From an uncultured Anaerolineae bacterium (lineage in GTDB: Bacteria; Chloroflexota; Anaerolineae; Anaerolineales; Villigracilaceae), in NCBI GenBank assembly GCA_903822545.1, contig CAIJPN010000086.1:1-64000 (forward strand): a DNA stretch of 64,000 nucleotides, read 5' to 3'. The notes beneath the pieces were generated by a model that was not told where the DNA came from, ran no database searches, and was given only the letters and a program-made list of their open reading frames with translations. A program made the translations under genes and the position numbers. Shown here in pieces: positions 26,032 to 34,602 of the stretch (position 1 is its first letter; each line of letters opens with the position of its first letter).

Positions 26032-28389
26032 ATGGGAGAAAATATCTCGGAGCAGGTATCCAAAATGACCGGTTTTTGGCTGGCGATATCCTTCATCGCG
26101 GGGGTTATCTTTGCCAGCCTGGTTTCGCTTCCCATTTGGGGCTGGGTGGCGCTCGGGGTAATCTTGGGTCTCGAAGCCGGGATCCTGCTGCGTTTCCGCC
26201 CACAAATGCAGCGGGCGCGCTACCTGTTCTTTTTGGCGGCGTTCTGCTTCGGGGCGGCGCATTACGAATTCCGCAAACCCGGGATCAACCCCGGAGAAAT
26301 CGCATCTTACAACGACAGCAATCGCAAAATCTATGTGACCGGCACCATCATCGAGGCCCCGGATGTGCGCGACACCTACCAGAACCTGCGCCTGGCGGTC
26401 AAATCTGTAGATGTGGGCAAGGGCGAACAGCCCATAAGCGGGCTGCTGCTGGTCAAACTCAGCGCCGACGAGCCGATCCCCTACGGGACGCTGGTGCGCG
26501 TGCGCGGCAAGCTGGAAACACCCGCTGAGAGCGAAGACTTTTCATACAAGGATTATCTCGCCCGCGAAAACATCCACTCGATTATGCGTGTCAGCCGTAT
26601 CACCATCTTACCAGAAGAAGATCAGGATACGCTGACGGCCTTCATTTACCGCATGAAAAACAGCCTGCTCAAAGTCAACTACCGGCTGTTCACCGACCCC
26701 GAAGCGCCGCTTTTTGCCGGGATACTGTTCGGCGATGATAAACACATCTCAGCGGATGTTGCCGAAGCCTTTAAAAACACCGGCACCAGCCACATTATCG
26801 CCATTTCGGGCTTCAACATAGCCATCATTGCGGCAGTTTTTGTGGCCGTCTTTAGCCGCGTGCTTGGCAAACGCAACGGCACAATCCTGGCGGTTATCGC
26901 AATCAGCATCTACACCATTCTCGTTGGCGCAGACGCATCGGTGGTGCGCGCTGCCATCATGGGCACGCTCTCGCTAATGGCGCAGCAGCTTGGACGGCGC
27001 AACATGGCGCTCAATACGCTCGCCATCGTCGCCGCTGGTATGGCCTTCTTCAACCCGCTGGTACTATGGGATATCGGCTTCCAGCTTTCCTTCGCCGCCA
27101 CGCTCGGGCTGGTGCTCTACGCCAGCCCCATCCAGGATGCCGTTGGTGGTTTCCTGGAGCGCCGCCTGTCGGTCAAAATCGCCCGGCAGGTCATCGGCCC
27201 GCTCTCCGAATACTTCCTGATGACCCTGGCAGCTCAACTGACCACCCTGCCGATCATCATCTACTACTTTGGGCGGCTCTCGCTGGTTTCACTCATCACC
27301 AACCCCTTTGTGCTGCCCGCCCAACCAGCGCTGATGATCCTCGGCGGGCTGGCGGTGGCGCTCGGCAAAATCTACTTCCCGCTCGGCCAGCTGGTAGGAT
27401 TTTTTGCCTGGCCGTTCGCCACCTACACCATCCGCGTGATCGAATACTTCAACAGCTGGCCCAACGGCGTCCTGGTTCTGGGAGATTTCAGCCTGCTGTT
27501 TGTGGTGCTGTTTTATGTAATTTTGATTGGTCTGACCTTTGCCGCTGCCCGTTTCGTGTGGGTTTCCCGCGCCATCAGCCCATCCGTTATCCTTTCTGCC
27601 CTGGCAGTGCTGACCGTTTTGACGTGGCGCACCGCCCTGACCATTCCCGATGGACGCCTGCACATCACCTTTTTCGATGTCGGCTCCGGCAACGCAATTT
27701 TTGTGGAAACACCCACAGGGCGGTATGTACTCATCGATGGCGGCTCAAGCCCCTCGACCCTGGCTGACCAGCTCGGGCGGCGCATCCCGCCCTTCAACCG
27801 CGGCATCGACTACCTGGTCATCGGCACCACGCAAGAGAACGAAGTCGCCGCCCTGCCGCGCACCATCGAACGCTACCAACCCCAAGAAGCGCTGTGGGCC
27901 GGGAACACCGAAGCCTCGTATTCTGCCGCGCAACTGAATGAGACCCTCACCCGCCAGGCAGTCAAGCCGCATCAAGCCCGCGTGGGCGATACGCTTAATC
28001 TGGGCAACGGTGCCACCCTGGAAGTTTTATACACCTCCCCGCGCGGGGCCATACTCAAGCTGCAATGGAACAAATTCCGCGCCATCCTGCCGCTGGGCAT
28101 GAATTTCGAAGCCTTGAAGGCCCTGCAAAATGGCCGCGTCATCGGCCCGGTGGATGTGCTGCTGCTGGCCGACCAGGGCTACCTGCCCGCCAACCCGCCC
28201 GACTGGATCAAAAACCTGTCGCCACAGGCCATCATCCTGAGCGTGGCCGCCAACGATACCAATGGAATGCCCGACCCGGCGCTGATGGATTCGCTCCAGG
28301 GATACAACATCCTGCGCACCGATGTCAACGGCTGGATCAAAATCTCCACAGACGGTGAGCAGATGTGGCTGGAGAGTCAGCGAAAATAA
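26032..28389 (+). CDS. ComEC/Rec2-family DNA-uptake channel protein, MBL domain degenerate
   Basis: Inner-membrane channel that moves single-stranded DNA into the cell during natural transformation. 785 residues. The N-terminal DUF4131-type region (residues ~1-170) includes an OB-like part. The ComEC core (~200-480) has the diagnostic GTSHIIAISGFNIAIIAAVF and DIGFQLSFAATLGLVLYASP. The C-terminal metallo-beta-lactamase-like domain starts with FFDVGSGNAIFVETP and LIDGGSSPS. At the metal site the expected THxDxDHxGG is replaced by GTTQENEVAAL, so the nuclease function seems lost. No other competence gene is in the window. Confidence 0.9.
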   Translation: MGENISEQVSKMTGFWLAISFIAGVIFASLVSLPIWGWVALGVILGLEAGILLRFRPQMQRARYLFFLAAFCFGAAHYEFRKPGINPGEIASYNDSNRKIYVTGTIIEAPDVRDTYQNLRLAVKSVDVGKGEQPISGLLLVKLSADEPIPYGTLVRVRGKLETPAESEDFSYKDYLARENIHSIMRVSRITILPEEDQDTLTAFIYRMKNSLLKVNYRLFTDPEAPLFAGILFGDDKHISADVAEAFKNTGTSHIIAISGFNIAIIAAVFVAVFSRVLGKRNGTILAVIAISIYTILVGADASVVRAAIMGTLSLMAQQLGRRNMALNTLAIVAAGMAFFNPLVLWDIGFQLSFAATLGLVLYASPIQDAVGGFLERRLSVKIARQVIGPLSEYFLMTLAAQLTTLPIIIYYFGRLSLVSLITNPFVLPAQPALMILGGLAVALGKIYFPLGQLVGFFAWPFATYTIRVIEYFNSWPNGVLVLGDFSLLFVVLFYVILIGLTFAAARFVWVSRAISPSVILSALAVLTVLTWRTALTIPDGRLHITFFDVGSGNAIFVETPTGRYVLIDGGSSPSTLADQLGRRIPPFNRGIDYLVIGTTQENEVAALPRTIERYQPQEALWAGNTEASYSAAQLNETLTRQAVKPHQARVGDTLNLGNGATLEVLYTSPRGAILKLQWNKFRAILPLGMNFEALKALQNGRVIGPVDVLLLADQGYLPANPPDWIKNLSPQAIILSVAANDTNGMPDPALMDSLQGYNILRTDVNGWIKISTDGEQMWLESQRK

Positions 28390-28432
28390 AACTTTTGAGC
28401 GGGGTTTGCATCCAAAGGGAAGATTTGGAATC

Positions 28433-28474
28433 CCGAAGCTCTGCTTCGGCGATGCGGAAGTAGGAACCTCCGCA
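28433..28474. repeat. Double-hairpin intergenic repeat upstream of icd
   Basis: CCGAAGC/GCTTCGG (28433-28439, 28443-28449) forms a perfect hairpin. A second pair TGCGGA/TCCGCA (28453-28458, 28469-28474) follows. The whole resembles a dispersed REP-like sequence. It lies about 110 bp upstream of the icd ATG. Confidence 0.55.
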
Positions 28475-28544
28475 CTCCAGAATATAATCACATTTTCAGG
28501 CCGAATCTTGACAATCAGCACTGGAAACCGCCAAATGGCGCGGG

Positions 28545-28550
28545 TATAAT
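28545..28550 (+). promoter_or_regulatory. icd: -10 element of icd
   Basis: A consensus TATAAT about 38 nt before the icd ATG. The best upstream TTGACA (28508) is 31 nt away, too far for a standard pair. Only the -10 is supported. Confidence 0.5.
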
Positions 28551-28588
28551 CGCCAGGTTCAAGTTAATTCCTAAAGGAGAGAGTTCAA

Positions 28589-29989
28589 ATGGCTTATCAA
28601 AATGTCAAAGTCCCCGAAGGTGGGGCAAAAATCACCATCAAAGATGGTGTTTTGCAAGTTCCCAACAATCCGGTTATCCCCTATGTCGAAGGCGACGGCA
28701 CAGGCCGCGACATCTGGCGCGCTTCGGTGCGTGTCTTCGATGCAGCTGTTGAGAAGGCCTACGGTGGCACAAAGAAAATCCACTGGATGGAAGTTTATGC
28801 CGGTGAGAAGTCGTTCAAACTCTTCCAAAGCTGGCTGCCCGAAGAAACCAACGAAGCCTTCCGCGAGTTCCTGGTTGGCATCAAAGGCCCGCTGACCACT
28901 CCCATCGGCGGCGGCATCCGCTCGCTGAACGTGGCCCTGCGCAAGAACCTGGATCTGTACGTCTGCCAGCGCCCCGTCCGCTGGTACCAGGGAGTGCCTT
29001 CGCCCGTCAAACACCCCGAATATGTCGATATGGTCATCTTCCGCGAAAACACCGAAGATATTTACACCGGGATCGAGTTCCAGTATGGCACGGAAGCCAA
29101 CCAGAAGTTCAAAGAAGTCTTCAAAGAAGCCTTCCCCAAAGAATACGCCAAGATGCGCTTCCCCGATACTGCCGGCATCGGCATCAAGCCCGTTTCGGTC
29201 GAAGGCACCGAGCGTCTCGTCCGCGCCGCCATCAAGTGGGCGCTGGCCAACAAGCGCAAGAGTGTGAACTTTGTCCACAAGGGCAACATTATGAAGTTCA
29301 CCGAAGGCGCTTTCAAGGATTGGGGCTACACCCTGGCTGCCCGCGAATTCCGCAACGAGATCGTCACCGAGCGCGAAAGCTGGATTTTGGGCAACAAAGA
29401 AAAAGACGCCAACCTGAGCGTGGAAGACAACGCCAAGATGATCGATCCCGGCTTTGACATGATGTCGCCTGCCCAGCAGAACGACATCAAGGCCGAGGTG
29501 GAAGCCGCGCTGAAGCTGTGGGAGACCCACGGCAACGGCCAGTGGAAGAAAAAGCTGATGATCAAAGACTCCATCGCCGATGTCAGCCTGCAATTCACCA
29601 TCATCCGCCCGCGCGACTATGATGTCATCGCCACCCTGAACCTGAACGGCGACTATCTCTCCGACGCCCTGGCCGCCCAGGTTGGTGGCATCGGCATCGC
29701 TCCCGGCGCGAACATCAACTACGAAACCGGCCACGCCATCTTCGAAGCCACCCATGGCACCGCGCCCAAATATGCCGACCTCGACAAGGTCAACCCCGGC
29801 TCGGTCATTCTCTCTGGCGAGATGATGCTGCGCTACATGGGCTGGAGCGAAGCCGCCGACCTGATCGTGAAGGGCATGGAAGCCGCCATCGGCGCCAAGA
29901 CCGTCACCTACGATTTCGCCCGCCTGATGGATGGCGCCACCGAAGTCAAGTGCTCGGAATTCGGCGACGCGATCATCAAGCACATGTAG
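28589..29989 (+). CDS. icd: Isocitrate dehydrogenase (NADP+)
   Basis: Oxidatively decarboxylates isocitrate to 2-oxoglutarate in the TCA cycle. 466 residues, somewhat longer than the ~416 of E. coli Icd. [17 protein letters not shown] and EVYAGEKSF open the fold. The substrate loop follows as [29 protein letters not shown], with the regulatory Ser position in IRSLN. Later landmarks are [16 protein letters not shown], the metal-binding Asp region [38 protein letters not shown] and [11 protein letters not shown]. The ATG has AAGGAGAG upstream. A strong hairpin 104 bp after the stop is a probable terminator. Confidence 0.96.
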   Translation: MAYQNVKVPEGGAKITIKDGVLQVPNNPVIPYVEGDGTGRDIWRASVRVFDAAVEKAYGGTKKIHWMEVYAGEKSFKLFQSWLPEETNEAFREFLVGIKGPLTTPIGGGIRSLNVALRKNLDLYVCQRPVRWYQGVPSPVKHPEYVDMVIFRENTEDIYTGIEFQYGTEANQKFKEVFKEAFPKEYAKMRFPDTAGIGIKPVSVEGTERLVRAAIKWALANKRKSVNFVHKGNIMKFTEGAFKDWGYTLAAREFRNEIVTERESWILGNKEKDANLSVEDNAKMIDPGFDMMSPAQQNDIKAEVEAALKLWETHGNGQWKKKLMIKDSIADVSLQFTIIRPRDYDVIATLNLNGDYLSDALAAQVGGIGIAPGANINYETGHAIFEATHGTAPKYADLDKVNPGSVILSGEMMLRYMGWSEAADLIVKGMEAAIGAKTVTYDFARLMDGATEVKCSEFGDAIIKHM

Positions 29990-30093
29990 GCACAAAGCTC
30001 AATGTCTTTGCCCGTTTTGCTGTTTTGCCCAATCACATGGTAAAGCGGTTACGGGCGGGGGCGCTTATTGAATAAAGCCCATATTGTTGGGAG

Positions 30094-30139
30094 TTCCCTG
30101 TAGGACAAATCGGAAGATTGGTACTACAGGGAATTTTAC
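30094..30139 (+). terminator. Hairpin downstream of icd, probable terminator
   Basis: TTCCCTGTAG (30094-30103) pairs perfectly with CTACAGGGAA (30124-30133). The inner bases also pair, giving a 16 of 18 stem with a GGAA loop, followed by TTTTACTT. Confidence 0.6.
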
Positions 30140-30170
30140 TTAATCGAGTTGTTCATGAACAAAGCAATTT

Positions 30171-30270
30171 TTAACGCCAAGTCGCCAAGAATTCCTGCTG
30201 AAAATCACGCAGGGCGCTGATTTTCCAATTTGAACCTAAAAACTTTGCGTCCCTGCATCTTCGCGTTAAC
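30171..30270. repeat. Decayed intergenic repeat (TTAACGCCAAG...CGCGTTAA)
   Basis: A segment beginning TTAACGCCAAGTCGCCAAG and ending TCTTCGCGTTAA matches the style of common dispersed repeats. It carries a perfect inner pair GAAAATCA/TGATTTTC (30200-30207, 30218-30225). The 377-bp gap after icd otherwise holds no gene I can support. Confidence 0.45.
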
Positions 30271-30366
30271 GGTTTTCGGATGGATTTTTATCGCGGAACA
30301 AGTCTAATGCCAGTGTTATCCTCGCCAATTTGGGGATTTGCATTGTGTGACGCGGGATTTTTATGG

Positions 30367-31131
30367 TTATTTTTCGTTTTTTACCGGGTTAGTCAACTTC
30401 CCCAGACCCTCAATCTCCACTTCGACTTCATCACCATCTTTGAGCGGGCCAACCCCAGACGGGGTGCCGGTGAAGATAATATCCCCAGGCTCCAGGGTCA
30501 TAATCGAAGAAACGTAAGCGATCAACGTTCCCACATTAAAAACCATATCTCGGGTAGATGCCATCTGGCGCGGCTGCCCGCTGACACGACAGGTGATCAG
30601 CGCATCGAGCGGCTCGAAATCCGTGTCGATCCACGGGCCAAAAATACAAAAAGTATCAAAACCTTTGGCACGCGTCCACTGCCCATCGATTTTTTGCAAA
30701 TCACGGGCAGTAACATCATTCCCAACCGTATACCCGAGAATATATTCGCGGGCTTTTTCGGCGGCGATATGCCGCCCGCGTTTGCCGATAACAATCACCA
30801 GCTCAGCTTCATGCTCCACCTGCTGTGATTGGGGCGGCAGCAGGATGGTATCGCCAGGGTTGATGATGGATGATGGCGGTTTCAAGAAGATCAGTGGAAT
30901 CTTGGGCACATCGTTGCCGAGTTCTTTAGCATGTTCAACATAATTCCGCCCAACACAAACAATTTTTGAGGGCTGGCAGGGAGCCAGCAAGCGCGCGTTC
31001 TGGAGCGGGGTTTCAGCCTTCAAGCGGCGATATTCCCCAAAGGGATTACCATCGATGGCTCCAAGATTGTCTTCATGGATCCAGCCATATTTAGGGGTTT
31101 CATTCTTGATTTGATACCGAATGATGCGCAT
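30367..31131 (-). CDS. Fumarylacetoacetate hydrolase (FAH)-family protein
   Basis: 254 residues. FAH-superfamily enzymes hydrolyse, decarboxylate or isomerise C-C bonds in 2-oxo diacids with a Mg2+ centre. KIVCVGRNYVEHAKELGN is the family entry motif. The metal ligands are the Glu in QVEHEAELVIVIGKRG and the Asp in YTVGNDVTARDLQ. The substrate-binding stretches GQWTRAKGFDTFCIFGPWI and GDIIFTGTPSGVGPL complete the fold. The ATG at 31131 (MRIIRY) is preferred over 31143 because GGAG sits 7 nt ahead of it. It might be an acylpyruvase or an oxaloacetate-type decarboxylase; the genome context does not decide. Confidence 0.9.
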   Translation of the reverse strand: MRIIRYQIKNETPKYGWIHEDNLGAIDGNPFGEYRRLKAETPLQNARLLAPCQPSKIVCVGRNYVEHAKELGNDVPKIPLIFLKPPSSIINPGDTILLPPQSQQVEHEAELVIVIGKRGRHIAAEKAREYILGYTVGNDVTARDLQKIDGQWTRAKGFDTFCIFGPWIDTDFEPLDALITCRVSGQPRQMASTRDMVFNVGTLIAYVSSIMTLEPGDIIFTGTPSGVGPLKDGDEVEVEIEGLGKLTNPVKNEK

Positions 31132-31164
31132 GGGATTCTCCATAGTCAGGAATGGCTATAAGTG

Positions 31165-31193
31165 TAACTCGCAATCTTTTAACTCGCAACCTT
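31165..31193. repeat. Direct repeat upstream of tRNA-Val
   Basis: TAACTCGCAATCTT (31165-31178) and TAACTCGCAACCTT (31180-31193) are 13 of 14 identical with a 15-nt period. They lie just 5' of the tRNA -10 and within the divergent gap. Confidence 0.55.
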
Positions 31194-31197
31194 CGAG

Positions 31198-31203
31198 TAT
31201 AAT
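31198..31203 (+). promoter_or_regulatory. -10 element of tRNA-Val
   Basis: TATAAT ends 11 nt before the mature 5' end of the tRNA. No clear -35; the direct repeat occupies that position. Confidence 0.55.
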
Positions 31204-31214
31204 ATGGGTCTGTT

Positions 31215-31288
<74 letters not shown>

Positions 31289-31301
31289 CAGATTTTTCCA
31301 G

Positions 31302-31326
31302 ACCCGGCCCAAAAGGCCGGGTTTCG
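31302..31326 (+). terminator. Hairpin after tRNA-Val
   Basis: ACCCGGCC (31302-31309) and GGCCGGGT (31315-31322) pair perfectly around CAAAA. It is followed by a short T stretch only. Confidence 0.55.
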
Positions 31327-31410
31327 CGTACAAAATAGGCACAGGGCAACCCTCCATTCGTATCCATCCAAAAAGCACACCATTTTTCAAAATCACAACC
31401 CGAGATAAAG

Positions 31411-32157
31411 ATGAACCCGGTCAACTTCCTCCTGGCCGCCGATATCGACGGCACCCTGCTTGGCAATGAAAGCGGCGAAACCTTATTCCAGCAATTCGCA
31501 TCCCGGCGCGCCGGGACATTCACACTGGCCTACATCACCGGACGCTACCGCTGGTCAGTGCTGGCATTGGTCAACCAGGGCCGCCTGCCCCGCCCGCGCT
31601 TCATCTGCGGTGATGTTGGCACCGAAATTTTTGATTTGGATGATCCTGCCAACCAAATCGGCCAGGCATTTGCTGCCCAGGTTCCCGCTGATTGGGATTT
31701 GGATACAATCTACCGGCTGGGAGTTGGGGATGGTATCAGCCGCCAGGAATTTGAAGAGGGACAGCCACGCTTCCAGGCTGGATTTTACTGGGATTCCCGC
31801 CCCGAATCCCTGGCCGCGTTTAATGAGCGTTTATCCCAACTGGAAGGTATTTACATCCAGGCCAGCTACGACACCTACATTGATGTGCTGCCTGTTACCC
31901 TGGGCAAAGGCAGCGCCGTCAGCTTTTTGCAAAAACAATTAGGTTTTACTCCCCAACAAGTGATTGTCGCCGGCGATTCAGGTAACGACCGCCAGATGTT
32001 TGAAACCCCTTACCAGGGCATCGTCCCATCCAATGCCCTGGATGAGTTAAAGGAGTTTGCGCGCAAACCCTGGCATTACCATAGTCCCTATCCTGCTGCG
32101 CATGGTGTTCTGGATGGTCTTCTTCACTTTGGCTTCCTCGAAAACGAAAAAAACTGA
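31411..32157 (+). CDS. HAD-superfamily sugar-phosphate phosphatase (sucrose-phosphatase-like)
   Basis: 248 residues. Cytosolic HAD phosphatase of the Cof / sucrose-6-phosphate phosphatase type. Motif I is DIDGTL with nucleophile Asp10. Motif II Thr lies in YITGR. The motif III Lys is in TLGKGSAV. Motif IV is VAGDSGND. The cap sequence (ICGDVGTEIF, QASYDTYIDVLPV) matches S6PP-type members, which also include glucosylglycerol-phosphate and mannosylglycerate-phosphate phosphatases. No sugar-phosphate synthase gene is adjacent, so the substrate is open. The gene converges on the cytochrome cluster and shares a bidirectional terminator with it. Confidence 0.86.
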   Translation: MNPVNFLLAADIDGTLLGNESGETLFQQFASRRAGTFTLAYITGRYRWSVLALVNQGRLPRPRFICGDVGTEIFDLDDPANQIGQAFAAQVPADWDLDTIYRLGVGDGISRQEFEEGQPRFQAGFYWDSRPESLAAFNERLSQLEGIYIQASYDTYIDVLPVTLGKGSAVSFLQKQLGFTPQQVIVAGDSGNDRQMFETPYQGIVPSNALDELKEFARKPWHYHSPYPAAHGVLDGLLHFGFLENEKN

Positions 32158-32162
32158 AATCC

Positions 32163-32208
32163 ACACATAAAAAAACCGCGCCATCACCGGCGCGGTTTTT
32201 TTATGTGT
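32163..32208. terminator. Bidirectional terminator, perfect 20-bp stem
   Basis: Arms at 32163-32182 and 32189-32208 are perfectly complementary around ATCACC. GC-rich tops (CCGCGCC/GGCGCGG) are flanked by seven A/T on both sides. It serves both the HAD gene (plus) and the cytochrome b-c gene (minus). Confidence 0.93.
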
Positions 32209-32230
32209 AAAATTGAAAGGACGCAGGGTT

Positions 32231-33391
32231 TTATTTTTCGGGTGCTCCGGCATCAATCCATGCCTTGATTTGGGTCAATTCATCTGCTGTGAATTGACCG
32301 GGGTGTCCACCGGCATTTTGTTTGATAACCAGCTTGCTGTTGGCACTGTCTTTGGGTGTGATAACCTTCATCGCATCGGCGTATGTGGTCAGGTTGACAT
32401 TGCCCATGGCGGTTGCGCCATGGCACATGCTACATTTTTTCTGGGCAAGCGGTCCGGCAAAGGCTTCCCACGTCAGGGTTGTGACGGCTACAGGTTCAGG
32501 GGTGGGGGTAGGGGTGGGCAAGGGGGTCGGAGTCAGCGGGTAGAAGGCTGGTACGGTTTCGCCCTGTGGCAGTGTTACGACGGCGGTGGTTTCAAAGGCA
32601 ACGAAGTAGTAAAAGCCCACACTGAACGCCGCCACCAGCACAAAGGCGAGAGGAAAATAAATCATCTGGCGTTTTCTCAGCACTGTCGGGGCGATTTGCA
32701 CTTCGTGTTTGCCTGATTCTATTGCGGCCAGTTCTGCCGGGTGTTCGTGTAACATTTCTTCCCGGCTGAGTTTGCCGGTAAACATGCTCAGGTTGAGATG
32801 TTTGATGTGAACATGGTAGAAGTGCCAGATGATGATGGCTGCCACTGCCAGGACAGCTTCACCCCCATGTGCGGCTTTCGCAGCTGGGATGGCTTCGCCG
32901 GGCAGATAGCGCAGTGTGGAGATTGGGTTCCACATCATGAACCCTGTCAGTCCCATCACCACAGTTCCCCAGATGAGCGCCAGGTATTCGATTTTTTCAG
33001 CGTATGAGTAGCGCCCATAATAGCCTTTGTGGCGTCTGAAACCCAGGTAATACTGCACATCTTCGTAAACGTGCAACGCATCGCTGATCCATGGGATCAT
33101 GCTGATGGGGGTGCTCAGAACCATTACGCGGTACATCACTTCCAGCACATGCACCAGGCTGACGATCATCATCACGATCGCAGATGCGTGATGGATGTTG
33201 CGGGCTACTTCCACCCCGCCGGTCAACTCAAAGAAAGCGGTGCTAATTGGGGAAAGTGGGTATCTTTGGGGCAGGCCAGTAAAACCCAGCAGGCTGAAAG
33301 AGATCAAAAAGATGAAGTGTTGTACGCGTTGTAACAGGTCAAAACGAACAAACACTTTTTTCTTCGTCGGGGTGCTGGTCATGTCACTCAT
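32231..33391 (-). CDS. Cytochrome b (FdnI/thiosulfate-reductase type) fused to monohaem cytochrome c
   Basis: 386 residues. The N-terminal four- to five-helix di-haem cytochrome b has His pairs in NIHHASAIVMMIVSLVHV and WHFYHVHIKHLNLSMFTGKLS, the pattern of formate-dehydrogenase-gamma-like quinol oxidases. A Pro/Thr linker (PLPTPTPTPEP) follows. A C-terminal cytochrome c domain has KKCSMCHGATAMGN as CxxCH and ends with ADELTQIKAWIDAG. Quinol electrons could thus pass from haem b directly to an attached haem c. The ATG at 33391 overlaps the end of the nonahaem gene by 8 bp, with GAGG upstream. It is the last gene of the unit and ends at the bidirectional terminator. Confidence 0.88.
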   Translation of the reverse strand: MSDMTSTPTKKKVFVRFDLLQRVQHFIFLISFSLLGFTGLPQRYPLSPISTAFFELTGGVEVARNIHHASAIVMMIVSLVHVLEVMYRVMVLSTPISMIPWISDALHVYEDVQYYLGFRRHKGYYGRYSYAEKIEYLALIWGTVVMGLTGFMMWNPISTLRYLPGEAIPAAKAAHGGEAVLAVAAIIIWHFYHVHIKHLNLSMFTGKLSREEMLHEHPAELAAIESGKHEVQIAPTVLRKRQMIYFPLAFVLVAAFSVGFYYFVAFETTAVVTLPQGETVPAFYPLTPTPLPTPTPTPEPVAVTTLTWEAFAGPLAQKKCSMCHGATAMGNVNLTTYADAMKVITPKDSANSKLVIKQNAGGHPGQFTADELTQIKAWIDAGAPEK

Positions 33392-34598
33392 AGGTGGCCT
33401 CTTCCGATGTGTCCTTCGGCTGCCTTTCACGCGCTTTGGGTTTCGCAGGTGGGCGGAACTTGTTGATCATCAGACGGGCAAAGTCCAGCACAACCAGTAT
33501 GCCCATGGGGATGAGCGCACCTGGGATCAAGAATTGGTAGAACAGGTTAACGTAGTATACGATAGGGTATTTTTCGGCTGATGGGATGTAGTGCGACATC
33601 CACGATTCTGGGAAGTTGGTATTCGCTTCGGGATGGCAGGTTTGGCAACGCGCCAGCAGGTTTTCTTTGACTTCCAGCCCCTTTTTGGGGTCATCCACTT
33701 TGGTAATATCGTGGATTCCATGGCAGTCATAGCAAACCGGTTTGTTGGTGGTTGCGTCTGGGGCAACTTTTTCAAAGATGGTAACTGTGGTGCCGTGGAA
33801 ATCTGCCACATAGGTGTTGAGAACCTGGGTGGAGATCCCATATTTGTCCATAATGGTTGGGTCGGTATGGCATTTGGCACAAATTTGCGGTGACATCAGG
33901 CGGAAAGTAGATGTACGCGGATCTTCAATGATGTGAACACCATGACAGTCGATACAGGTGGGAACATCGGGGTTGCTCTCATCCGATAGGGCTTCGCCGT
34001 GTACGCTGTTCCTGTATTTATCGTAGATGGCGCTGTGGCATTTGCGACAGGTTTGCGGAATCCATTGGCGGGTATCGGGCAAAATTTCCCCGGTGTTTGT
34101 ATCGTGAATACGACGAACATCGTGGGCGGTGTGGCAGTCGGTACAGATGGCCGCTTCCATTTGGCCGCTGGCGCGGGCAGCAGCGTGGGCACTGTCTTTT
34201 TCCTGGCTGGACTGTTCCTGGTGGCATTGGGCGCAGGTTTCGTTTAAACGTAAGGTGGCTTCACGCGCGCTGCCCGCTTTGAAGTCGTGTCCCATGCCAG
34301 GTTCAAAGCCGACGTGACATTGAACGCAAGTAATTCCGCCTTCTCCGTGTACCGAAAGGGTAAATATTTGCGGGTCTACAAACAGGTTGTAGAAGTCACC
34401 GTTGGGTAGGTTGACGGAAATTTGGGGATTTTGGTGACAGGCCAGACAGGCATCGTTTTCAGGCCCGGCAAGCACACGGGAGCTTGCAGCTGTTTCTCCC
34501 GGGCCAGGGGTGGCTGCTGCTGCCGGGAAGACAGCCAGCCCCAGGGCGACGATTAACACCGTCAACCCGGTAATAAAAAAGTAGTGGCGGATGCGCAT
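33384..34598 (-). CDS. Membrane-anchored nonahaem cytochrome c (copy 2)
   Basis: 404 residues. The N-terminal signal/anchor FFITGLTVLIVALGLAVFPAAAA directs it to the periplasmic face. Nine CxxCH motifs are visible: CLACH, CVQCH, CAQCH, CTDCH, CRKCH, CIDCH, CAKCH, CYDCH and CQTCH. A C-terminal helix (LIPGALIPMGILVVLDFARLMI) anchors the other end. There is no CxxCK, so it is not an NrfA- or ONR-type nitrite reductase. It lies between two cytochrome b genes and is a clear paralogue of the gene at 35328. A role as electron conduit from the adjacent cytochrome b is inferred. Confidence 0.92.
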   Translation of the reverse strand: MRIRHYFFITGLTVLIVALGLAVFPAAAATPGPGETAASSRVLAGPENDACLACHQNPQISVNLPNGDFYNLFVDPQIFTLSVHGEGGITCVQCHVGFEPGMGHDFKAGSAREATLRLNETCAQCHQEQSSQEKDSAHAAARASGQMEAAICTDCHTAHDVRRIHDTNTGEILPDTRQWIPQTCRKCHSAIYDKYRNSVHGEALSDESNPDVPTCIDCHGVHIIEDPRTSTFRLMSPQICAKCHTDPTIMDKYGISTQVLNTYVADFHGTTVTIFEKVAPDATTNKPVCYDCHGIHDITKVDDPKKGLEVKENLLARCQTCHPEANTNFPESWMSHYIPSAEKYPIVYYVNLFYQFLIPGALIPMGILVVLDFARLMINKFRPPAKPKARERQPKDTSEEATYE

Positions 34599-34602
34599 TA
34601 CT

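Noticed and set aside
26032-26064. Starting comEC at the second ATG (26065)
   Set aside because: Not excluded, but the -10 TACAAT seven nt before 26032 makes the first ATG the simpler choice.
28571-29995. A 474-codon minus-strand frame opposite icd
   Set aside because: Exact antisense of isocitrate dehydrogenase with low-information composition; such shadows are common in GC-rich genes with strong codon bias.
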